A stretch of 64,000 bases of DNA from Sporosarcina luteola (GTDB lineage Bacteria; Bacillota; Bacilli; Bacillales_A; Planococcaceae). The translations under genes were made by a program, and so were the position numbers. The DNA is taken from the NCBI RefSeq assembly GCF_023715245.1, contig NZ_JAMBNV010000002.1, forward strand, positions 124,001-188,000, given 5' to 3'. Shown here one piece after another: positions 32,975 to 42,912 of this stretch (positions are counted from its first letter, which is position 1; each line of letters starts with the position of its first letter). The notes below the pieces were generated by a model. It was not told where the DNA came from. It made no database searches and worked only from the letters and a program-made list of their open reading frames with translations.

Positions 32975-34543
32975 TCAGTTCCGATACATGACATCTCCTG
33001 CAACTACCGTCATAACGACAGCAGCATCTAGGATTTCCTCTTCATTCAACTCAAACAAGTCCTTATCCAAGACCGTGAAGTCTGCATCAAATCCAATACC
33101 TAGTTTCCCACGCGAATCCGCCTTCCCAATCGTCGCCGCACTGCCTGATGTGAATAAACCGACCGCTTCAAACATGCTTAGCTTTTCTTTCGGTAAATAC
33201 CCTTCGTGGGTCTCTTCCGGTTTTCTCCGTGTGACCGCCGCGTAAATGCCTAGCAACGGATCGACCTCTTCAATCGGCGCATCCGATCCAGCTCCGCAAA
33301 TGAACCCTTCGTCAATCAATCGCTTCCATGCATAAGCCCAGTCCAAGCGCTCTTCCCCTAGACGCTCCATCACCCATGGGAAATCGGATGAGACGAAAAC
33401 TGGCTGTATGTCCAAGACGATCGGAAGCTTCTTCATCCGCTCCACCAAGTCGTCACGTAGCACATTTACATGGATGAGACGGTCGCGCTTCCCTTCCGGC
33501 ACAGGATGGCGCTCGATTGCGTCCAATCCTTTTTCAACAGCTCCATCGCCAATCATATGCATTGCAACGGCCTGACCGTATTTCCGGGCGGTCGCTACAT
33601 GCTCGTGGATCTCCTCATCGGTCAACACAGCTGTGCCGAAAGTGGACGGGTCATTCGCATATGGTTCACTCAGTAAAGCTGTGCTTCCGCCTAGCGAGCC
33701 GTCGATGAAGAATTTCATTTCCCCTGGGTCAATCCACGGTTCGTTGTACTCGGCATTTTCCTCCATCAATTGAGTAAACACCGGCGAACGGCGCAACAGA
33801 TGCGCACGGAACTTTTTCTTTTCTCCGATGACATTCCTAAATGCCTGTAATGGATTGTGGTAATCACCGTAATAGCCCAAGTCGTCCGTTACCGCACCGG
33901 TCAATCCTAATGTTAATAGATCATCGACCGATTTCTCTAGCGCCTTTGTCAACATTTCCTCCGTCGGCTGCGGAATGAGCTGCAATACGCGATCCATCGG
34001 TCCTTCCTTCAATACTCCTGTCGGTTCCCCGTTTTCATCCCGCTCAATGACGCCATCATCCGGATCCGGCGTATCTCTCGTAATGCCGGCGAGCTCCAAC
34101 GCTTTTGAATTGAGAATTGCCGCGTGCCTGCACGTCCGTTTCAAATACATTGGAGAATTCGTCACCTTGTCCAGTTCGTGGCGCGTGAAAATCTTTTTAT
34201 CCGCGAAATTGTTTTCATTCCATCCTTCGCCAATGAACCACTCATCCTCTTTCAAATCTGGATAGGCATTCAAGAGCATATCCATCATTTCATCCGAAGA
34301 CTTCGCCTTGGATAAATCTAAACTGAGCAATTTCTGCCCGTGCCCGATCATATGCATATGGTTGTCAATGAATCCTGGATAGAGCACCGCCCCTTTTAGG
34401 TCGATTTCATTATCGGCTTCATTCCTTAATTCGTCATAGGTTCCCACTGCTATGATCTTTCCGTTTTCCGTGAGAAGCGCCTCGACGGTTTCCCCTTCCC
34501 TGTCCATCGTATACATCTTGCCGTTATGCCAAATCGTTTTCAT
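32975..34543 (-). CDS. YtcJ-type amidohydrolase
   Basis: 522 residues. A metal-dependent amidohydrolase-3 fold: DNHMHMIGHGQKL (HxH ligands), VAMHMIGDGAVEKGL (His), and GSDAPIEEVDPLLGIYA (the Asp metal ligand). Members hydrolyse N-acyl or formamide groups; the substrate is not identifiable. GGGGGAG precedes ATG 34543. Transcribed alone. Confidence 0.9.
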   Translation of the reverse strand: MKTIWHNGKMYTMDREGETVEALLTENGKIIAVGTYDELRNEADNEIDLKGAVLYPGFIDNHMHMIGHGQKLLSLDLSKAKSSDEMMDMLLNAYPDLKEDEWFIGEGWNENNFADKKIFTRHELDKVTNSPMYLKRTCRHAAILNSKALELAGITRDTPDPDDGVIERDENGEPTGVLKEGPMDRVLQLIPQPTEEMLTKALEKSVDDLLTLGLTGAVTDDLGYYGDYHNPLQAFRNVIGEKKKFRAHLLRRSPVFTQLMEENAEYNEPWIDPGEMKFFIDGSLGGSTALLSEPYANDPSTFGTAVLTDEEIHEHVATARKYGQAVAMHMIGDGAVEKGLDAIERHPVPEGKRDRLIHVNVLRDDLVERMKKLPIVLDIQPVFVSSDFPWVMERLGEERLDWAYAWKRLIDEGFICGAGSDAPIEEVDPLLGIYAAVTRRKPEETHEGYLPKEKLSMFEAVGLFTSGSAATIGKADSRGKLGIGFDADFTVLDKDLFELNEEEILDAAVVMTVVAGDVMYRN

Positions 34544-34649
34544 ACGTCTCCCCCTTTTCTTTCCTTAATTCTAAACTTTCGTGCAACGTTGGGCAATCTA
34601 ATTCGGATGAATGTTATAATGGGGGTATCATTTATAGGAGGGATCTTTA

Positions 34650-35090
34650 ATGAGATTGACAGTATATCTTGCAGGGGAAATCCATACATCTTGGCGTGAA
34701 GAGGTGAAACGGAAAGTCGCGGCATTGAATTTGCCGATTGATTTCGTTGGTCCGATGGAAGACCACGATCGCTCGGATAATATCGGGGAGGAGATTTTAG
34801 GCAAGCAGCCGGATGCAATTTTCAAGGATGCTGCCGCTTCCAGCTTCAACAACTTGCGGACTGAACTTCTAATGAAGAAAGCTGACCTTGTCATTGCCCT
34901 TTTCGGCGAGCAGTACAAGCAATGGAACACAGCGATGGACGCGAGTGCCGCAGTTGCATACGGCAAGCCGCTTATCCTCATCCGCTCCGAGCAGCATCAC
35001 CATCCTCTGAAGGAGCTTTCCCGTAAAGCGCATGCTACAGTCGAGACAGTGGACCAAGCCGTGAAGGCATTGCATTATATTTTTGAATGA
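34650..35090 (+). CDS. ytoQ: YtoQ family protein
   Basis: 146 residues. LTVYLAGEIHTSWREEV at the start and DLVIALFGEQYKQWNTAMD match YtoQ, related to nucleoside 2-deoxyribosyltransferases. No reaction has been established for YtoQ. GGAGGG precedes ATG 34650. A hairpin terminator (AAGGCTATCC...GGATGGCCTTTTT) starts just after the stop codon. Confidence 0.9.
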   Translation: MRLTVYLAGEIHTSWREEVKRKVAALNLPIDFVGPMEDHDRSDNIGEEILGKQPDAIFKDAAASSFNNLRTELLMKKADLVIALFGEQYKQWNTAMDASAAVAYGKPLILIRSEQHHHPLKELSRKAHATVETVDQAVKALHYIFE

Positions 35091-35093
35091 ATG

Positions 35094-35124
35094 AAAGGCT
35101 ATCCCTCTGAGGATGGCCTTTTTA
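35094..35124 (+). terminator. Terminator of ytoQ
   Basis: AAGGCTATCC and GGATGGCCTT pair with one wobble around a short loop and are followed by TTTTA. Confidence 0.8.
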
Positions 35125-35142
35125 TGTTGGAAACTATTGTCG

Positions 35143-35222
35143 ATTACCACCGACAACGGCGGGTTTATCACCGAATCTCAGCACTTTACCACCGATTCTC
35201 GACACTTTATCACGGATTCGGC
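35143..35222. repeat. 21-bp tandem array, family B, four units
   Basis: CACCG (last unit CACGG) starts at 35148, 35169, 35190 and 35211, each exactly 21 bp apart. The unit reads approximately TTTAYCACCGATTCTCGRCAC. The array lies between the ytoQ terminator and the pstB promoter region. Same family as 29667-29724. Confidence 0.88.
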
Positions 35223-35273
35223 AAATTCCAACCCATTTACGTACAGTTTCTAGATGCTCCGCATTACTTCCTC

Positions 35274-35312
35274 TTAACAAAACCTTAACAACACCTTCAT
35301 ACTTCCTCAATA
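35274..35312 (+). promoter_or_regulatory. PhoP-box repeats before pstB
   Basis: TTAACA (35274-35279), TTAACA (35285-35290) and TTCATA (35296-35301) lie exactly 11 bp apart, and a weaker TCAATA follows at 35307. This is the TT(A/T/C)ACA direct-repeat pattern bound by PhoP in Bacillus. A -10-like TAGACT at 35322-35327 follows. Phosphate starvation should activate pstB through PhoP. Confidence 0.82.
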
Positions 35313-35362
35313 ATCCTCCCGTAGACTAAACGTAAGCCTCAAACCAACTAGGAGGATTTTAA

Positions 35363-36181
35363 ATGACATTACTTCTTGATCGTATAAAAGAAAAACCATT
35401 ATCTGTCGTACGAAACGAAAGCTGGCATAAACCGATTTATGAAACGAACGGGCTGAATCTCTGGTACGGCACGTCGCATGCACTGAAGAACATCGATCTC
35501 TCCATCAATGAACGCGAAGTGACCGCCATCATCGGTCCATCGGGATGTGGGAAATCGACGTTCCTCAAAACATTGAACCGTATGGTGGAAACAGCAACCG
35601 ATGTCTCCATCTCAGGCAATGTCACTTTCAAAGGGAATAATATTTTAGGTAAGGCAATGCCTGTGGAAATCCTTCGTTCCAAAGTTGGCATGGTGTTCCA
35701 AAAGCCGAACCCCTTCCCGAAATCAATCTACGAAAACATTGCTTTTGGACCAAGAGTGCACGGCATCCGCAACAAGGCGATGCTCGACATGATTGTAGAA
35801 GAAAGCTTGAAGAAAGCCGCCTTATGGGATGAAGTGAAAGATCGACTCCATAAAAGCGCGTACAGCCTTTCCGGCGGACAGCAACAACGGCTATGTATCG
35901 CACGCTGCCTTGCCATCGATCCCGAAGTGATCTTGATGGATGAACCTACGTCCGCCCTGGATCCTGTATCGACTCATAAGATAGAGGAATTGATTAGCTC
36001 CATTAAAAACGATGTGACGATTGCCATCGTAACGCATAACATGCAGCAAGCCGCACGTATTTCCGATCGTACTGCATTTTTCCTGAATGGCGAAGTGATC
36101 GAAGAAGATCGGACGACTACCATCTTCAACAACCCTTCAGATACATTGACAGACGACTATATTAACGGCCGTTTCGGCTGA
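35363..36181 (+). CDS. pstB: Phosphate ABC transporter ATP-binding protein PstB
   Basis: 272 residues. Walker [18 protein letters not shown], signature [18 protein letters not shown], Walker [17 protein letters not shown] and [17 protein letters not shown] identify PstB. It hydrolyses ATP at the inner face of the membrane to drive phosphate uptake. Unusually it is the first gene of the cluster, with its own PhoP boxes and terminator; pstS, pstC and pstA follow in a separate unit. No phoU is present. Confidence 0.95.
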   Translation: MTLLLDRIKEKPLSVVRNESWHKPIYETNGLNLWYGTSHALKNIDLSINEREVTAIIGPSGCGKSTFLKTLNRMVETATDVSISGNVTFKGNNILGKAMPVEILRSKVGMVFQKPNPFPKSIYENIAFGPRVHGIRNKAMLDMIVEESLKKAALWDEVKDRLHKSAYSLSGGQQQRLCIARCLAIDPEVILMDEPTSALDPVSTHKIEELISSIKNDVTIAIVTHNMQQAARISDRTAFFLNGEVIEEDRTTTIFNNPSDTLTDDYINGRFG

Positions 36182-36187
36182 ACCATG

Positions 36188-36222
36188 AACCCGCTTCCTA
36201 TGAGAGCGGGTTTTATTTTTTT
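36188..36222 (+). terminator. Terminator of pstB
   Basis: AACCCGCT (36188-36195) and AGCGGGTT (36205-36212) form a perfect 8-bp stem followed by TTATTTTTTT. Confidence 0.9.
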
Positions 36223-36233
36223 ATTAAAAATAA

Positions 36234-36287
36234 TTTACAATACCTTTACATATTAACAACACCTACTTAACAATGGACCATTAAGAT
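36234..36287 (+). promoter_or_regulatory. PhoP-box repeats and -10 before pstS
   Basis: TTTACA (36234), TTTACA (36245), ACAACA (36256, weak) and TTAACA (36267) lie on one 11-bp lattice, the arrangement used by PhoP. TAAGAT at 36282-36287 is the -10. An extra TTAACA off the lattice lies at 36253. Confidence 0.82.
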
Positions 36288-36347
36288 GTAGTTGTGAAGG
36301 AGATTCCTTCATCTAATATAGAACTTAAACCAGGGGAGGATTTATCA

Positions 36348-37319
36348 ATGAAGTTCAACAAGTATCTTTTATTCATGACCATCGCTGCTTTTGCAGTTGT
36401 TCTCGCAGCATGTGGAAAAGACGGCGACTCCGGGGAATCGGATAAAAACAAAGCATCCGCACAAGGAGCAGAGCTGAAAGGCAGTGTCGCCATTGACGGT
36501 TCCGGAACAGTGTACCCGCTTATGGCCCGACTTGCTGAGGAGTATATGGTGAACGAACAAGAGAACGTTTCCGTTGAAGTGAGTCGCGCTGGAACAAGCG
36601 CGGGGTTCAAAAAATTCCTCGTTGAAAACGGTACAGACTTCAATGATGCTTCCCGCCAAATCAAGGATGAAGAAGCAGCAGAAGCCGATAAGCTCGGCAT
36701 TGAAGTGAAAGAATTGAAGGTTGCTTTGGACGGCCTTACATTCGTCATCAATAAAGAAAATGATTGGGCTACAGAAATGACGCCTGAAGAACTGGTCAGC
36801 ATCTTCCTTGCTGATAGCACTGTCGAGAAATGGTCCGACATCAATCCTGATTGGCCGGATGAAAAGATCAATGCAATGGGACCGAATGAAAACCACGGAA
36901 CTTATGAATTTTTCTATGAAAGCATTTTAGATAAGCAAGATATGGATAACTCAGTCAACTTGCAGCAAGAATACTCAACGCTTGTGAACCTTGTTTCTGA
37001 AGATAAGAACGGAATCGCGTTCTTCGGATTCGGCTACTATGTCAATAACCAAGACAAGATGAATGCCGTTGCTGTCGACTTCGGAAATGGTCCTGTCGAG
37101 CCGGCGTTAGATACGATTTCTGAGGATGGCGCTTATACGGACTTCACTCGCCCGGTCTTCACATACTTGAATGTGAATCACGCAAAAGAAAAGCCGCAAG
37201 TTAAAGATTTTGCACTCTACGTCATGAACAATATTACTAAATTCGCAGGTGAAACAGGCTTTGCACCGATTCCGGAATCTGAAGTGAAAGAAAACGTCAG
37301 CTACCTGGAAGGCCTGTAA
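36348..37319 (+). CDS. pstS: Phosphate-binding lipoprotein PstS
   Basis: 323 residues. The N-terminus MKFNKYLLFMTIAAFAV then LAACGKDGDSG contains a lipobox with Cys near residue 22. The phosphate-binding loops are IDGSGTVYPLMARLAEE, VSRAGTSAGFKKF and NHGTYEFF. ATG 36348 has GGGGAGG upstream; the longer frame from 36294 would place the lipobox too far in. It captures phosphate outside the membrane and delivers it to PstC/PstA. Confidence 0.95.
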   Translation: MKFNKYLLFMTIAAFAVVLAACGKDGDSGESDKNKASAQGAELKGSVAIDGSGTVYPLMARLAEEYMVNEQENVSVEVSRAGTSAGFKKFLVENGTDFNDASRQIKDEEAAEADKLGIEVKELKVALDGLTFVINKENDWATEMTPEELVSIFLADSTVEKWSDINPDWPDEKINAMGPNENHGTYEFFYESILDKQDMDNSVNLQQEYSTLVNLVSEDKNGIAFFGFGYYVNNQDKMNAVAVDFGNGPVEPALDTISEDGAYTDFTRPVFTYLNVNHAKEKPQVKDFALYVMNNITKFAGETGFAPIPESEVKENVSYLEGL

Positions 37320-37413
37320 TCAGCAATCAAAGCGTTGGAGTCTAGACGAGGATAAGGATGGGGGCTGTTAAAGCCTTCATCCTCTTGCATCTTACTGGAA
37401 GGGGTATCTGTTA

Positions 37414-38367
37414 ATGATAAATCATGAACTACCACAGGCTGATAAAATGAATATCCGTGACATGATCGACCAAAATCAGCGCGGCAATTCGATCAGAAGA
37501 AGGATTGAACGGCTGATTCCCATCTTCCTCACATTGATTGCCTCATTATCTGTCTTGACGACAATCGGCATCATTTGGACACTGTTATTTGAAACAGTGG
37601 AGTTCTTCAAACGGGTGCCTTTCCTCGATTTCTTTTCAGGCACCGTCTTGAAGCCGTTGAGCCAGAATCCTGAGTTCGGGGTGCTTCCATTATTGATGGG
37701 CACCGTTACTTCCTCTTTGATTGCAATGGCAGTAGCTGCGCCAATTGGGCTGATGGCAGCCATTTACTTGAGCGAATACGCGTCCCCGAAATTGCGGAGA
37801 GTTGTCAAGCCGATTCTTGAACTGCTCGCCGGCGTACCGACAATCGTTTATGGATTTTTCGCTTTCACTTTCGTCACGCCGCTTTTACGTGAATTCATTC
37901 CGAGTCTCCAGGCGACGAATATTCTTAGCCCCGGCTTAGTCATGGGTGTCATGATCATCCCGATGATTGCGTCCCTATCCGAAGACGCAATGAGTTCTGT
38001 TCCGAATGCGATGCGTGAAGGCGCTTATGGATTAGGAGCGACAAAACTTGAGGTTACGCGCAAAGTTGTCATTCCCGCGGCCCTATCCGGCATCATCGCC
38101 TCGTTTGTACTTGGGATTTCCCGTGCCATCGGGGAAACGATGATTGTGACGATTGCAAGCGGCAGCACGAAAAATTTTACTTTTGACCTTACACAATCGA
38201 TGCAGACAATGACCGCTTACATCGTCGAAGTGACGGGCGGAGACGCCGCTGCCGGATCGACAGTCTATTACAGCTTGTATGCAGTTGCGATGACCCTTTT
38301 CGTTTTAACACTCTTGATGAACCTTATCGCAAGGGCCGTTTCCAAAAAGTTCAGGGAGGAATATTAA
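37414..38367 (+). CDS. pstC: Phosphate ABC transporter permease PstC
   Basis: 317 residues with six membrane helices. The loop YGLGATKLEVTRKVVIPAA is the EAA-type motif of PstC/PstA permeases. AAGGGG precedes ATG 37414. Its stop lies one base before pstA, indicating coupling. Forms the membrane channel with PstA. Confidence 0.94.
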   Translation: MINHELPQADKMNIRDMIDQNQRGNSIRRRIERLIPIFLTLIASLSVLTTIGIIWTLLFETVEFFKRVPFLDFFSGTVLKPLSQNPEFGVLPLLMGTVTSSLIAMAVAAPIGLMAAIYLSEYASPKLRRVVKPILELLAGVPTIVYGFFAFTFVTPLLREFIPSLQATNILSPGLVMGVMIIPMIASLSEDAMSSVPNAMREGAYGLGATKLEVTRKVVIPAALSGIIASFVLGISRAIGETMIVTIASGSTKNFTFDLTQSMQTMTAYIVEVTGGDAAAGSTVYYSLYAVAMTLFVLTLLMNLIARAVSKKFREEY

Positions 38368-38368
38368 G

Positions 38369-39253
38369 ATGAATCAACTGAGTGAAAAACAACATATACG
38401 GCGGATGAAGCGTCGTTTATTCCTGAACCGGTTCTCGAAGTCCATCTTTATGCTGTCCGCATTCTTCGGACTTTTCTTCCTAGCAGTTTTGCTCGTCAAA
38501 GTCGTTTCGGAAGGCATCGGTTCAGTCAACTTCGATTTCTTGACCGGTAAATTATCAACGCAGCCTGAACGTGCTGGCATCATGGGAGCGATCCTCGGAA
38601 CGTTTTGGCTCATGCTCGTTGTCGCTCCCGTTACAATGTTTGTAGGCGTCTGCACGGCGATTTACTTAGAGATGTATGCAAAAAAAGGCCGCCTAGTCAG
38701 CTTCATTCAAACGAATATATCCAATTTGGCAGGTGTCCCTTCCATCGTGTATGGAATCCTTGGTTTAACTGTTTTTGTACGGGTGCTAGATCTTGGAAAC
38801 ATCGTCCTTGCTGGCGGGTTGACGATGTCCCTATTGATTTTACCGATTGTCATCGTTGCAAGTCAGGAAGCAATTCGCTCCATCCCTTTCTTTTTAAGTG
38901 AAGCTGCATACGGGCTAGGCGCGACGAAATGGCAAACGATTCAGCGAATCATCCTGCCCGCAGCACTTCCCGGAATTTTGACAGGAGCCATTCTTTCCTT
39001 ATCCCGGGCAATCGGCGAAACCGCGCCGCTCGTCGTCATCGGTATCCCTGCATTGCTGATCCCATTCCCAGGTAGCATCATGGACCGCTTCACAGTGTTG
39101 CCGATGCAGATTTATTACTGGACGTTGGATGCTTCGCTAGTCGCGGAATATGCCAATTTGGCCGCCGCCACAATCATCGTTCTGCTAGTGGCACTGTTCG
39201 TTTTGAACTCCACAGCGATCATCATCCGGAATAAATTCCATCGTGTATTTTAA
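38369..39253 (+). CDS. pstA: Phosphate ABC transporter permease PstA
   Basis: 294 residues with six membrane helices. YGLGATKWQTIQRIILPAAL is the EAA-type loop; IGETAPLVVIGIPAL follows, typical of PstA. GGGAGG precedes ATG 38369. Last gene of the pstSCA unit; a terminator follows. Confidence 0.94.
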   Translation: MNQLSEKQHIRRMKRRLFLNRFSKSIFMLSAFFGLFFLAVLLVKVVSEGIGSVNFDFLTGKLSTQPERAGIMGAILGTFWLMLVVAPVTMFVGVCTAIYLEMYAKKGRLVSFIQTNISNLAGVPSIVYGILGLTVFVRVLDLGNIVLAGGLTMSLLILPIVIVASQEAIRSIPFFLSEAAYGLGATKWQTIQRIILPAALPGILTGAILSLSRAIGETAPLVVIGIPALLIPFPGSIMDRFTVLPMQIYYWTLDASLVAEYANLAAATIIVLLVALFVLNSTAIIIRNKFHRVF

Positions 39254-39265
39254 ATTTGTATTTCC

Positions 39266-39297
39266 ATCGCATCCGGTTATGGGTGCGATTTTTTTGT
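39266..39297 (+). terminator. Terminator of pstSCA
   Basis: ATCGCATCC (39266-39274) and GGGTGCGAT (39281-39289) form a stem with one wobble, followed by TTTTTTTG. Confidence 0.85.
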
Positions 39298-39346
39298 TCG
39301 TGACCGCGTGAAGCAGCATCATGACCGTCTGTTAACAGCGCAAAAC

Positions 39347-39387
39347 AAAAAAGGATGAAAGGAAATCGTAGCGATTTCCTTTCACCC
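39347..39387 (-). terminator. Terminator of the glmM operon
   Basis: GGATGAAAGGAAATCG (39353-39368) and CGATTTCCTTTCACCC (39372-39387) form a long stem with a 3-nt loop. On the minus strand it is followed by TTTTTTG. Confidence 0.9.
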
Positions 39388-39406
39388 TTAATAGCCAATT
39401 CATTGA

Positions 39407-40759
39407 TTATTCTTCTATACCCATTTCCTCACGAACTACATCCGCAATGCGGTTGACAAAGCGTTCGCATGTATCGTGATCCGGTGACTCGACCATTACG
39501 CGGACGAGCGGTTCAGTTCCAGATGGGCGGACGAGGACTCTGCCGTTGCCAGCCATTTCCTCTTCAACTTCCTTGATCACCGCAGCGACTTTTACATTTT
39601 CAGTAACTTTGTTTTTATCCGTCACTCGGACGTTGACAAGTTCCTGCGGGTAGATTGTCATCTCGCTTGCAAGGTCTGATAGCTTCCGACCAGTTCGCTT
39701 CATGATGTTGACAAGTTGTAAGGCCGTCAATAGACCGTCCCCTGTCGTATTGTAATCGAGGAAGATGATATGGCCGGATTGCTCCCCGCCAAGATTGTAA
39801 TTCCCTTTTCTCATCTCTTCGACGACGTATCGGTCACCGACGGCTGTTTTGACGCTCATCATGCCGTGCCGCTCCAATGCTTTATAGAAGCCGAGGTTGC
39901 TCATGATCGTTGAAACGATCGTGTCGGACTTCAAGCGGCCTTTCGATTGGAGGTGGCGGCCGATGATGAACATGATTTGGTCACCATCAATGACCCGGCC
40001 AAGTTCGTCAACTGCAATGAGGCGGTCTCCATCCCCGTCAAAAGCAAGTCCGATGTCTGCACCTTTATCGACCACGAGCTGGCTGAGTCCTTCAGGATGT
40101 GTCGACCCGACTCCTTCATTAATGTTAAGGCCGTTTGGAGATGCGCCTATCGTCGTCAAGTCCGCATCAAGGTCGGCAAAGACATGCGTCGCTAATGAAG
40201 AAGTCGCGCCATGTGCACAATCAAGTGCAACATGAAGGTTGGTGAATTCCTCATCGACTGTCTGCTTCAAGTATTGGATATACTTATGGCCGCCTTCAAA
40301 GTAATCCGTAACAGTGCCGACATCAGCACCTACCGGACGAGGCAGGCTATCTGTCTCTTCATGTAAAAGGGATTCGATTTCCTCTTCCTGCTCATCTGTC
40401 AATTTGAAACCATCAGCACCGAAAAACTTGATGCCATTATCTCCAAATGGGTTGTGGGATGCTGAGATCATAACACCCGCCTGGGCATTCATGACGCGCG
40501 TCAAATAGGCAACACCAGGTGTGCTGATGATACCAAGCCTCATCACTTCGACTCCCATTGATAATAGACCTGCAATCAAAGCGTTTTCCAGCATATGGCC
40601 GGATATGCGGGTATCCCGTCCAACAAGCACTTGGGATGTCTCCTGGGAAGCTTTTGTTAATACATGTCCGCCAATCCTGCCAAGTTTAAATGCAAGCTCC
40701 GGCGTTAATTCTTTATTCGCAATCCCACGGACGCCATCCGTTCCGAAATACTTTGTCAT
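39407..40759 (-). CDS. glmM: Phosphoglucosamine mutase GlmM
   Basis: 450 residues. [17 protein letters not shown] holds the phosphorylated active-site Ser; [14 protein letters not shown] is the metal loop; GEQSGHIIF the sugar-binding loop; [15 protein letters not shown] the phosphate-binding end. It converts glucosamine-6-phosphate to glucosamine-1-phosphate for UDP-GlcNAc and the cell wall. It follows cdaR and cdaA; CdaA and GlmM form a complex that tunes c-di-AMP in relatives. Confidence 0.96.
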   Translation of the reverse strand: MTKYFGTDGVRGIANKELTPELAFKLGRIGGHVLTKASQETSQVLVGRDTRISGHMLENALIAGLLSMGVEVMRLGIISTPGVAYLTRVMNAQAGVMISASHNPFGDNGIKFFGADGFKLTDEQEEEIESLLHEETDSLPRPVGADVGTVTDYFEGGHKYIQYLKQTVDEEFTNLHVALDCAHGATSSLATHVFADLDADLTTIGASPNGLNINEGVGSTHPEGLSQLVVDKGADIGLAFDGDGDRLIAVDELGRVIDGDQIMFIIGRHLQSKGRLKSDTIVSTIMSNLGFYKALERHGMMSVKTAVGDRYVVEEMRKGNYNLGGEQSGHIIFLDYNTTGDGLLTALQLVNIMKRTGRKLSDLASEMTIYPQELVNVRVTDKNKVTENVKVAAVIKEVEEEMAGNGRVLVRPSGTEPLVRVMVESPDHDTCERFVNRIADVVREEMGIEE

Positions 40760-40799
40760 AATCCATACTCCCTTTCAATGCTCTTAATCAGCTTCTTCA

Positions 40800-42083
40800 T
40801 TATGCAAGCCTAATTTCCAATGTCACTTCATCGTGAGAAATCTTCCATGCAATATTATCCGGCCCTACTACAGTCAACGGATATGTATGCTCCCCTTCCT
40901 GATCGGTCACGGAAGCATCGACGCTAATATCGAAATCCGAAGTGTCAAGTGAATTTATGACATCCTCTTTGGCAGTTACCGTCACATCGACAACTCCATT
41001 TGTAGGTTTCAAAAAGGTACTGCTATATTTCTCATCCAGACCCTTCACTGCGACCGGGATGTTTTTAAATTCCTTTGTTACGTCCTTCACCACATCAGTC
41101 GTTGGTTCCATCGATACATCAGGCGGAGGATCCTCTCCATCCACGACGGTTACGCCGATGTTCACTTTGATCTTCTCCTCCGAGAGCTTGGAAACTCCCT
41201 TTGGCTTTGGAAGGTTCAATTCTACAGTTCCTGATTGCTTCACTTTCGAGATATCCACATCCACTCGGAGGTCGTTAATGGACTCGAGAGTTTTCTGAGA
41301 GCCGAACAGAGTTACCGTTTTCGTATCTGTGAATACAGAGTCGATGACGATGTTCTCGCCAGGCTCGCCCTTTTGTCTCAGGGTAACAGGAACCTCTTTA
41401 CTATTTTCTTTCACTTCTACTTTGACCGTCACTTCTTCGGGCACAATCGTGACATCCAATTTATTCAGATCCCGGTCGAGCACCCGGACACGTGCTTTCT
41501 GTTCAAATGATTTATTAATGCCCGTATCTCCGGTTGCCGAAACCTTCACAAAGCTGATTGATTCCACAACGCTTTTCGCGCCAGTCACTTGAATGGTGGA
41601 AGGTTCGACTTCCTTCTTCACTGCATTATAACCTTCCGCAAGCAGCCGCTCATTAAATTCAGGCTCGACTGGGAATGTTTTTGATACTTTCTCTTCGATG
41701 ACAACGGCCACAGTCGCCGGATCCAATCTCACATCCAGCTTATCCGATAGATTTTCAGCTTGTATCTTGACCGTATGTCTTCCCATCGGCAGCTCCCGCA
41801 AGTCGACCTTCAATGTGAAATCCTTCAACAGTTTTGTCGACTGGACGAGACTTGCAGGCCCGTCTATTGCCATATTGACCGTCTTAGGGACTCCGGTTAC
41901 GACGGAATTTTCATTATCAAAAAGCACTTCAACAGGCACATCGTGAAGGATACCCTGTGAATCACCGATCGTGGAGCTCGTCTTTTTTTCATTCTCCGAC
42001 TGGACGGAAAAGAAAAGGATTATGGCGAGTGCCAATGCTGTGAAACGGAGAAACCATGGGCGATCCATTAACTTATCAACCAT
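40800..42083 (-). CDS. cdaR: c-di-AMP cyclase regulator CdaR (YbbR domains)
   Basis: 427 residues from ATG 42083; this start follows a GGGGG ribosome site and overlaps cdaA by 8 nt. One N-terminal membrane helix (FTALALAIILFFSV) is followed by four YbbR repeats on the outer side, spaced about 80-90 residues apart (DVPVEVLF, FPVEPEF, EVPVTLR and IPVAVK mark their starts). CdaR binds and adjusts the cyclase CdaA. Confidence 0.93.
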   Translation of the reverse strand: MVDKLMDRPWFLRFTALALAIILFFSVQSENEKKTSSTIGDSQGILHDVPVEVLFDNENSVVTGVPKTVNMAIDGPASLVQSTKLLKDFTLKVDLRELPMGRHTVKIQAENLSDKLDVRLDPATVAVVIEEKVSKTFPVEPEFNERLLAEGYNAVKKEVEPSTIQVTGAKSVVESISFVKVSATGDTGINKSFEQKARVRVLDRDLNKLDVTIVPEEVTVKVEVKENSKEVPVTLRQKGEPGENIVIDSVFTDTKTVTLFGSQKTLESINDLRVDVDISKVKQSGTVELNLPKPKGVSKLSEEKIKVNIGVTVVDGEDPPPDVSMEPTTDVVKDVTKEFKNIPVAVKGLDEKYSSTFLKPTNGVVDVTVTAKEDVINSLDTSDFDISVDASVTDQEGEHTYPLTVVGPDNIAWKISHDEVTLEIRLA

Positions 42084-42912
42084 TTTTTTGTTTCCCCCAT
42101 TTCCAGAATGGAGTAGAAGACGTTTCGGTTTCCGCCCCAAACCATACTTGACGCAGCTGCTTCTCAAACTCTTCCATCGATAAATTCCGATTGATATCCC
42201 CGTTAGCGGTAATACTGACGGCCCCTGTCTCTTCGGATACGATTACGGTAATGGCATCGGTCACTTCACTTATGCCGAGTGCCGCTCGGTGACGGGTTCC
42301 GAGTTCCTTTGAAATGAAGGGATTTTCCGAGAGCGGCAAATAGCAACCCGCAGCCGCAATCCTATTCTTTTGCAAGATGACGGCTCCATCATGTAACGGT
42401 GTGTTAGGAATGAAGATATTGATAAGCAGTTCAGATGTGACAATTGAATTCAATGGAGTACCGGTTTCTATATACTCGCTAAGACCTGTCTCCCTTTCAA
42501 TCGAAATGAGTGCTCCAATCCGCCGCTTCGCCATATAGCTCACCGACTTATTGAATGCCTCAATCATGCGGTCGCGTTCTTCTTCCTCCTGCATTGCGGA
42601 CCTTGCAAACAAGCGTCCTCGTCCAAGCTGTTCCAACGCACGGCGTATTTCGGGTTGAAAAAGGATAATAATGGCAAGGAAACCGAACATCAACACTTGA
42701 TCCAACATCCACTTCAATGTATCAAGTCCAAAGTATTCAGTAAGAATTCGGGCTAATAAAATGACGAAAATTCCTTTTAACAGTTGTACAGCTTTCGTGC
42801 CTTTTATGATGGTGATTAATTTATAGAAAACAAACCATACGAGAAGCACATCCACTATATTTTTAAGTATTTCAACCGGACTTGAGTTTGTTATCATTTC
42901 CCAACCTGGCAT
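42076..42912 (-). CDS. cdaA: Diadenylate cyclase CdaA
   Basis: 278 residues. Three membrane helices fill residues 10-85. The DAC domain follows, with LHDGAVILQ (DGA motif) and GTRHRAALGISE (RHR motif), the residues that join two ATP into c-di-AMP. c-di-AMP controls potassium and osmolyte uptake and wall balance. GAGGGAA precedes ATG 42912. First gene of cdaA-cdaR-glmM. Confidence 0.96.
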   Translation of the reverse strand: MPGWEMITNSSPVEILKNIVDVLLVWFVFYKLITIIKGTKAVQLLKGIFVILLARILTEYFGLDTLKWMLDQVLMFGFLAIIILFQPEIRRALEQLGRGRLFARSAMQEEEERDRMIEAFNKSVSYMAKRRIGALISIERETGLSEYIETGTPLNSIVTSELLINIFIPNTPLHDGAVILQKNRIAAAGCYLPLSENPFISKELGTRHRAALGISEVTDAITVIVSEETGAVSITANGDINRNLSMEEFEKQLRQVWFGAETETSSTPFWKWGKQKNG

